The notes below the pieces were generated by a model, which was not told where the DNA came from, made no database searches, and worked only from the letters and a program-made list of their open reading frames with translations. From Acidobacteriota bacterium (GTDB lineage: Bacteria; Acidobacteriota; Holophagae; Thermotomaculales; Thermotomaculaceae), in assembly GCA_003650445.1 (NCBI GenBank), contig QMQE01000007.1:1-28082 (forward strand): DNA of 28,082 nucleotides, given 5' to 3'. A program made the translations under genes and the position numbers. Positions 24,724-28,082 of the stretch are shown piece after piece. Positions within the stretch are counted from its first letter, which is position 1, and each line of letters begins with the position of its first letter.

Positions 24724-25316
24724 TGAAACGCCTCCACACCATGGAAATAGAAGGAATAAAGCAGGTCTGCGTCCCGATCAATGTCCAGTTCCCGTCCAGA
24801 CAACATATTGAACGACATCAGGTTCTTCATGGTTTCATGAAAGAAGTAGGCAAGGAGACGACGTTCCCGCTTCACCCCCATGTCGCTTAGAAGCTGCTCA
24901 AACCGGTTCATGAACCATTCCAGATGCTCCCGGAGAAACCGCCCATGGGCCGTCGCAGAGGACGGAAACTTACAATCCGCAATCTTTACCTCATTGGCAT
25001 ACAGCATTAACAGGTCTAAATTGTCCCGATAAAATGCCAGCCCCTGCCGAATCATGCTGCGCAGCTTTCCTTCCGGTTCCTGTGAACCGCCCAGGATCTC
25101 CTCCACCTCGTGGTGAATCTCCGCTACCCTGTCTTCTACCACCTTCACCATGAGATCTTCCTTGTTGTCAAAGTAGTTGTAAAGTGTTCCCTTGGCAATG
25201 CCGCAGAATTTCGCAAGCTTACTCATGGTGAATTCACTGAACCCGTTGGCACCGATCCATTCACGGGCCTTCCCCAGTATGGCCTGCCGCTTGTGTTTCT
25301 CCATGTTCAATACCAT
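24720..25316 (-). CDS. TetR-family repressor of the efflux operon, 198 aa
   Basis: The N-terminal HTH is clear (about 28-50: FTMSKLAKFCGIAKGTLYNYF, then DNKEDL). The C-terminal domain is a helical ligand pocket without recognisable specificity. It is the first gene of its own operon, upstream of the channel, adaptor and pump. The promoter carries two TGACC-N4-GGTCA palindromes, so autorepression with release by a pump substrate is the natural model. The start at 25316 is supported by AGGAGG seven bases upstream; an internal ATG at 25304 is less likely. It might also act on distant genes. Confidence 0.93.
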   Translation of the reverse strand: MVLNMEKHKRQAILGKAREWIGANGFSEFTMSKLAKFCGIAKGTLYNYFDNKEDLMVKVVEDRVAEIHHEVEEILGGSQEPEGKLRSMIRQGLAFYRDNLDLLMLYANEVKIADCKFPSSATAHGRFLREHLEWFMNRFEQLLSDMGVKRERRLLAYFFHETMKNLMSFNMLSGRELDIDRDADLLYSFYFHGVEAFQ

Positions 25317-25384
25317 ATTCTATCCTCCTGCAGATTATTTCAAAAAACTAAAGGTCTCTCATTCTGACTCATGAGGCCATTTTT

Positions 25385-25420
25385 ATGACCTATCGGTCAT
25401 TATACTGACCAGTAGGTCAT
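25385..25420. promoter_or_regulatory. Two tandem TetR-type operators
   Basis: ATGACC-TATC-GGTCAT (25385-25400) and TGACC-AGTA-GGTCA (25406-25419) are perfect palindromes sharing TGACC-N4-GGTCA. Their centres are exactly 20 bp apart, close to two helical turns, so two dimers would sit on the same face. One covers the -10 and start region and the other the spacer of the tetR promoter. Confidence 0.85.
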
Positions 25421-25426
25421 TGTCAA
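25399..25426 (-). promoter_or_regulatory. Consensus sigma-70 promoter of the efflux operon
   Basis: On the minus strand: -35 TTGACA (25426-25421), a 16-bp spacer and -10 TATAAT (25404-25399). Both hexamers are perfect. Strong basal strength with two overlapping operators implies tight repression when uninduced. Confidence 0.88.
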
Positions 25427-25437
25427 CACAAAAAGAA

Positions 25438-25514
25438 GTGTTCAGTGTTTTGTGTTCAGTGTTCTGACCGGAAAGGGAGGCGGGACCTATGCACTTACAC
25501 TTTCACTCGCACTA
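25438..25514. repeat. Short intergenic repeats between tetR and the pilin gene
   Basis: GTGTTCAGTGTT occurs twice (25438-25449, 25452-25463). GCACTTACACTTTCACTCGC (25491-25510) is a degenerate inverted relative of the AGTGCAAGTGAAAGTG words at 13704 and 13975. Confidence 0.55.
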
Positions 25515-25577
25515 CTGTGCCACCCACTCTTCTTTCTTTCAGAAAACTGTAAAATTCTTTTCACACCAGAAGTGCAC

Positions 25578-25595
25578 TGTAATATTTTTGTTACA
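25578..25595. promoter_or_regulatory. Candidate upstream activator site for the sigma-54 promoter
   Basis: Inverted repeat TGTAA-N8-TTACA, centred about 80 bp upstream of the predicted start of the sigma-54 promoter. This is a usual distance for enhancer-binding proteins. Which activator binds is unknown. Confidence 0.35.
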
Positions 25596-25639
25596 TACAT
25601 AAAGATATACTTCTTCTTTTGTTTCTTCCAGTTAATACA

Positions 25640-25656
25640 TTGGCAACAGTCTTGCA
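25640..25656 (+). promoter_or_regulatory. Sigma-54 (-24/-12) promoter of the pseudopilin gene
   Basis: TTGGCAACAGTCTTGCA has the invariant GG and GC exactly ten bases apart and matches YTGGCACG-N4-TTGCW at nearly all positions. Transcription would start near 25667, leaving a leader of about 25 bases containing the ribosome binding site at 25681-25686. Confidence 0.82.
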
Positions 25657-25691
25657 TTGATAATCGGCATCTTTGGAATATGGAGGTTAAT

Positions 25692-26207
25692 ATGACATTG
25701 GCAGAGGTATTGGTAACCATCGGGATTTCATCCATCGTTACCATGGGCGGTACAGGGCTGGCGCTGCACACACGGAAAACACGAATGGAAGCAGCAGCCA
25801 TGCACCTTTTCGGAATGATGAACCGCTCTCGCTCCACCGCCATGACAACAGCCCGATACGCCGGGGTGTTCATGGAAAAAGACCGAACTACCGGAGAAAC
25901 CACATTCTGGCGTGTGGTTGACGGAAACAGCAACGGATTGAGACGCCGGGAGATAGAAGCTGGAATTGACCATAAACTCGGGAAGGGATTTACCCTGGAG
26001 AAAGACTACCCCCGTGTCCGGGTCCGGCGAACCGGGCTGGCAGGCGGGATCCTGTCCTTCTCCCCCGCATTCAAATCATCCACAGGGTCAGTTTATTTCT
26101 ATACTGACGAGCCTGCCGAAGGCAAAATCCGGGTTAAACTATACGGGTTGTCCACCCTCACCCGCCCGGTCCGGGTCTTCCCCGACGGCAGCGAGAAACC
26201 GCTATGA
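25692..26207 (+). CDS. GspH/type IV pseudopilin-like protein, 171 aa
   Basis: MTLAEVLVTIGISSIVTMGG matches the mature type IV pilin N-terminus (F/M-T-L-x-E followed by a hydrophobic helix), with Glu5 in place. The rest has GspH/FimT features: a helix with MHLFGMMNRSRSTAMTTARYAG, then a beta-rich region. Oddly, the start codon is at mature position +1, so there is no leader peptide. An in-frame ATG four codons upstream (25680) would give MEVN, ending in Asn instead of the Gly needed by prepilin peptidase. TGGAGG (25681-25686) favours 25692. A sigma-54 promoter precedes it and dprA overlaps its end by four bases, suggesting a DNA-uptake role. Confidence 0.75.
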   Translation: MTLAEVLVTIGISSIVTMGGTGLALHTRKTRMEAAAMHLFGMMNRSRSTAMTTARYAGVFMEKDRTTGETTFWRVVDGNSNGLRRREIEAGIDHKLGKGFTLEKDYPRVRVRRTGLAGGILSFSPAFKSSTGSVYFYTDEPAEGKIRVKLYGLSTLTRPVRVFPDGSEKPL

Positions 26208-27232
26208 TTCGAAAATGGATTTCCCTGCACCGGGCTTCGGGCTGTTCCCTTCGAGCAAAAAAGGCTGCTCTTCTGGAAAACAACGGTGACGTATCCGCTA
26301 CTCTGACTTTTTTAAGAAAAAGGGGCCTGTCGATAGATGAAGCATCGGACAATCTGGCCTTCGAGAAAGTAAAGAAACTCGGGGGATGGGTGATGGCGTT
26401 TCCAGATGAGGACTATCCATCTCTCTTACGCGAAATTTCAGACCCGCCCCTCTGCATTTTCGGCATCGGAAACCGGGCTGTGTTTTCCCGGCCCGCCATC
26501 GCTTTTGTGGGAACACGCCGTGCTACTCAATATGGTTTCAATGCTTGCGCAAAACTTGTCCGGGAACTGGCTCCTGCCAACCCGGTGATTGTCAGCGGCA
26601 TGGCATCAGGCATTGACACACGCGCCCATGTCTCAGCCCTGGAGATGAATCTGAAAACGATTGCTGTCCTCGGCACCGGGCTCAACGTCATTTACCCCAG
26701 AGAAAATCGGGAATTGTTCCTTCGCATAGCAAAGCATGGAGCTGTTATTTCTGAATGCGACCCGGATACAAAGCCAGAGCCCTTTCGTTTTCCTGTACGA
26801 AACCGGATTATCAGCGGAATCAGCGAAGGCGTTGTCATTGTGGAAGCCCGGGAAAAAAGCGGGACCCTTATCACTCTGCGGTTGGCGCTGGAACAGAACA
26901 GAGAAGTTTTTGCAGTACCGGGACGGCTTTTTGACCGGGCATCCACCAGCACCAACCGGGCCATTCAAAAGGGAGAAGCCAAGCTGGTCAGCTCGGCAGA
27001 TGATATTCTGAATGAATTGATCGCGTTTGACATCCTCGGAAAATCTGATACAGTCGTTCCCGAATCCGCGCCGGGTCTCCTCGGCCTTCTGGAAGAAAGC
27101 GCCAGAAGCATTGATGAACTTGAGGCGCTGAGCGGCCTTTCGAGGAACCAGGTGCTGATGGAAATCACTATGTTGGAAATGGATGGCCGCATCGAAAAAA
27201 ACGGGGCAAACCAGTTCAGAAAGAGAGTGTAA
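26204..27232 (+). CDS. dprA: DNA processing protein DprA (Smf), 342 aa
   Basis: Binds incoming single-stranded DNA and loads RecA during natural transformation. The Rossmann-like core is clear: FVGTRRATQYG (101-111), VSGMASGIDTRAH (130-142), AVLGTGLNVIYPREN, FPVRNRIISGIS, EAREKSGTLIT and FAVPG. An N-terminal helical region (about 1-60) and a C-terminal winged-helix-like part (SIDELEALSGLSRNQVLMEITMLEMDGRI) complete the usual layout. It overlaps the pilin gene by ATGA and touches topA (TAATG), so the three are probably cotranscribed. dprA-topA is a widespread gene order. Confidence 0.95.
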   Translation: MIRKWISLHRASGCSLRAKKAALLENNGDVSATLTFLRKRGLSIDEASDNLAFEKVKKLGGWVMAFPDEDYPSLLREISDPPLCIFGIGNRAVFSRPAIAFVGTRRATQYGFNACAKLVRELAPANPVIVSGMASGIDTRAHVSALEMNLKTIAVLGTGLNVIYPRENRELFLRIAKHGAVISECDPDTKPEPFRFPVRNRIISGISEGVVIVEAREKSGTLITLRLALEQNREVFAVPGRLFDRASTSTNRAIQKGEAKLVSSADDILNELIAFDILGKSDTVVPESAPGLLGLLEESARSIDELEALSGLSRNQVLMEITMLEMDGRIEKNGANQFRKRV

Positions 27233-28082
27233 TGGCAAAAAAACTGCTGATTGTAGAGTCTCCCGCAAAATCACGAACTATTTCAAAATACCTGGGGAAG
27301 GACTTCCAGGTGGAAGCCACCATGGGCCACATTATTGATCTGCCCAAGTCCAAGCTGGGCGTGGATACAGACAACGACTTTGAGCCTCAGTATGTTGTAA
27401 TTCCAGAAAAACAAAAGGTCGTTACATCATTGAAACGAAAAGCGGCATCGGCAGAAGAAATTTTCCTCGCAGCTGACCCGGACAGAGAGGGGGAAGCCAT
27501 CTGCTGGCACCTTCATAACATTCTTAAAAAGAAGGGCCGGGTAATTCATCGGGTTCTCTTTAATGAAATTACAAAAACCAGCATTAAAAAAGCCGTGGAA
27601 AACCCCGGTGAAATAGATCTCAACAAATTCAACGCCCAACAGGCCCGTCGTATCGTGGATCGACTGGTGGGCTACAAAGTGTCTCCCCTTCTCTGGGAAA
27701 AAGTAAAACGCGGCCTCTCCGCAGGCCGGGTACAGACCGTGGCATTAAGAATCATCTGTGAACGGGAAAAAAAGATTCGTGCATTCAATAAAGAAGAATA
27801 TTGGTCCGTTACCGGCCATTTCCTCACCGAAAAAGGCGATGAAATCGTAGCAAAACTGGGGAAAGTCAACGGGAAAAAAGTTCGGGCCGGCAATGCCAGA
27901 AGCGCATTTGCCATCACCTCAGAAAAACAGGCAGATGAAATCCTATCCCAGCTGAAGGCAGGGGCATTTACAGTATCATCCCTTGAGAAAAAGGAAAAAA
28001 AGCGGCGTCCGCTACCGCCCTTCATCACAAGCAAACTACAGCAGGAAGCCTCCCGTGCACTGGGCTTTTCGGTGAAAAAAAC
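27232..28082 (+). CDS. topA: DNA topoisomerase I, N-terminal part (cut by window end)
   Basis: Relaxes negative supercoils. The first 283 residues are present. The Toprim domain has LLIVESPAKS with Glu9 and the metal site DPDREGE (Asp82, Asp84, Glu86). FNEITKTSI and VDRLVGYKVSPLLWEKVKRGLSAGRVQTVALRII follow as in type IA enzymes. The frame is open to the last base, and the active-site Tyr region (after PPFITSKLQQEASRALGF) lies beyond the window. ATG overlaps the dprA stop by one base (TAATG). The gene is truncated only by the window edge. Confidence 0.97.
   Translation, partial: MAKKLLIVESPAKSRTISKYLGKDFQVEATMGHIIDLPKSKLGVDTDNDFEPQYVVIPEKQKVVTSLKRKAASAEEIFLAADPDREGEAICWHLHNILKKKGRVIHRVLFNEITKTSIKKAVENPGEIDLNKFNAQQARRIVDRLVGYKVSPLLWEKVKRGLSAGRVQTVALRIICEREKKIRAFNKEEYWSVTGHFLTEKGDEIVAKLGKVNGKKVRAGNARSAFAITSEKQADEILSQLKAGAFTVSSLEKKEKKRRPLPPFITSKLQQEASRALGFSVKK

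Noticed and set aside
25452..25691. N-terminal extension of the pilin gene to 25452
   Set aside because: The extended part crosses the sigma-54 promoter and intergenic repeats and gives no prepilin leader; TGGAGG supports 25692.

Overview
The window suggests a Gram-negative bacterium of mid GC content with sigma-54 regulation. The Gram-negative call rests on a complete RND pump with adaptor and TolC-type outer membrane channel. Sigma-54 regulation is indicated by an enhancer-binding ATPase and a -24/-12 promoter. A secreted tricorn-like S41 protease, an acyl-CoA dehydrogenase, a CoA-transferase and an alanine dehydrogenase would suit an amino-acid or fatty-acid using anaerobe. Acidobacteriota-like lineages are one possibility, but the taxonomy is a guess. 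No rRNA, tRNA, CRISPR array, transposase or prophage gene was recognised.

Layout. Positions 1-524 hold tandem copies of a 215-231 bp non-coding repeat, followed by a minus-strand terminator. The acyl-CoA dehydrogenase (607-2373, -) has a near-consensus promoter and a perfect FadR-like operator. Divergent to it lie alanine dehydrogenase and an acetyl-CoA hydrolase/CoA-transferase family gene, then a 1066-residue protein joining a chemoreceptor-like signalling domain to an oligopeptide-binding domain. Positions 8624-13687 are a tightly packed, mostly overlapping run: CvpA family, 67-aa Fis-type HTH, sigma-54 activator without its own HTH, tmk, holB, FHA-RDD membrane protein and rnhA. A repeat-rich gap precedes the tricorn-like protease (14258-17374).

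Positions 17375-18967 hold dispersed repeats, an AT-rich toxin-antitoxin pair and two inverted copies of a multi-hairpin element, each downstream of a flanking transcription unit. An efflux operon (25316 down to 18968, -) runs tetR, tolC-like, adaptor, RND pump, small PII-like protein. It has a consensus promoter overlaid by two TetR-type palindromes 20 bp apart. On the plus strand a sigma-54 promoter drives a pseudopilin-like gene whose start coincides with mature pilin position +1. It overlaps dprA, which overlaps topA (cut by the window end).

The most unusual items are the paired multi-hairpin elements around the toxin-antitoxin module (17515-17648 and 18831-18958), the receptor/solute-binding-protein chimera (5143-8343), the activator whose Fis HTH is a separate upstream gene (9127-10426), and the sigma-54 promoter with a leaderless pilin next to dprA (25578-26207). 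All functional statements rest on reading motifs; no database search was run.
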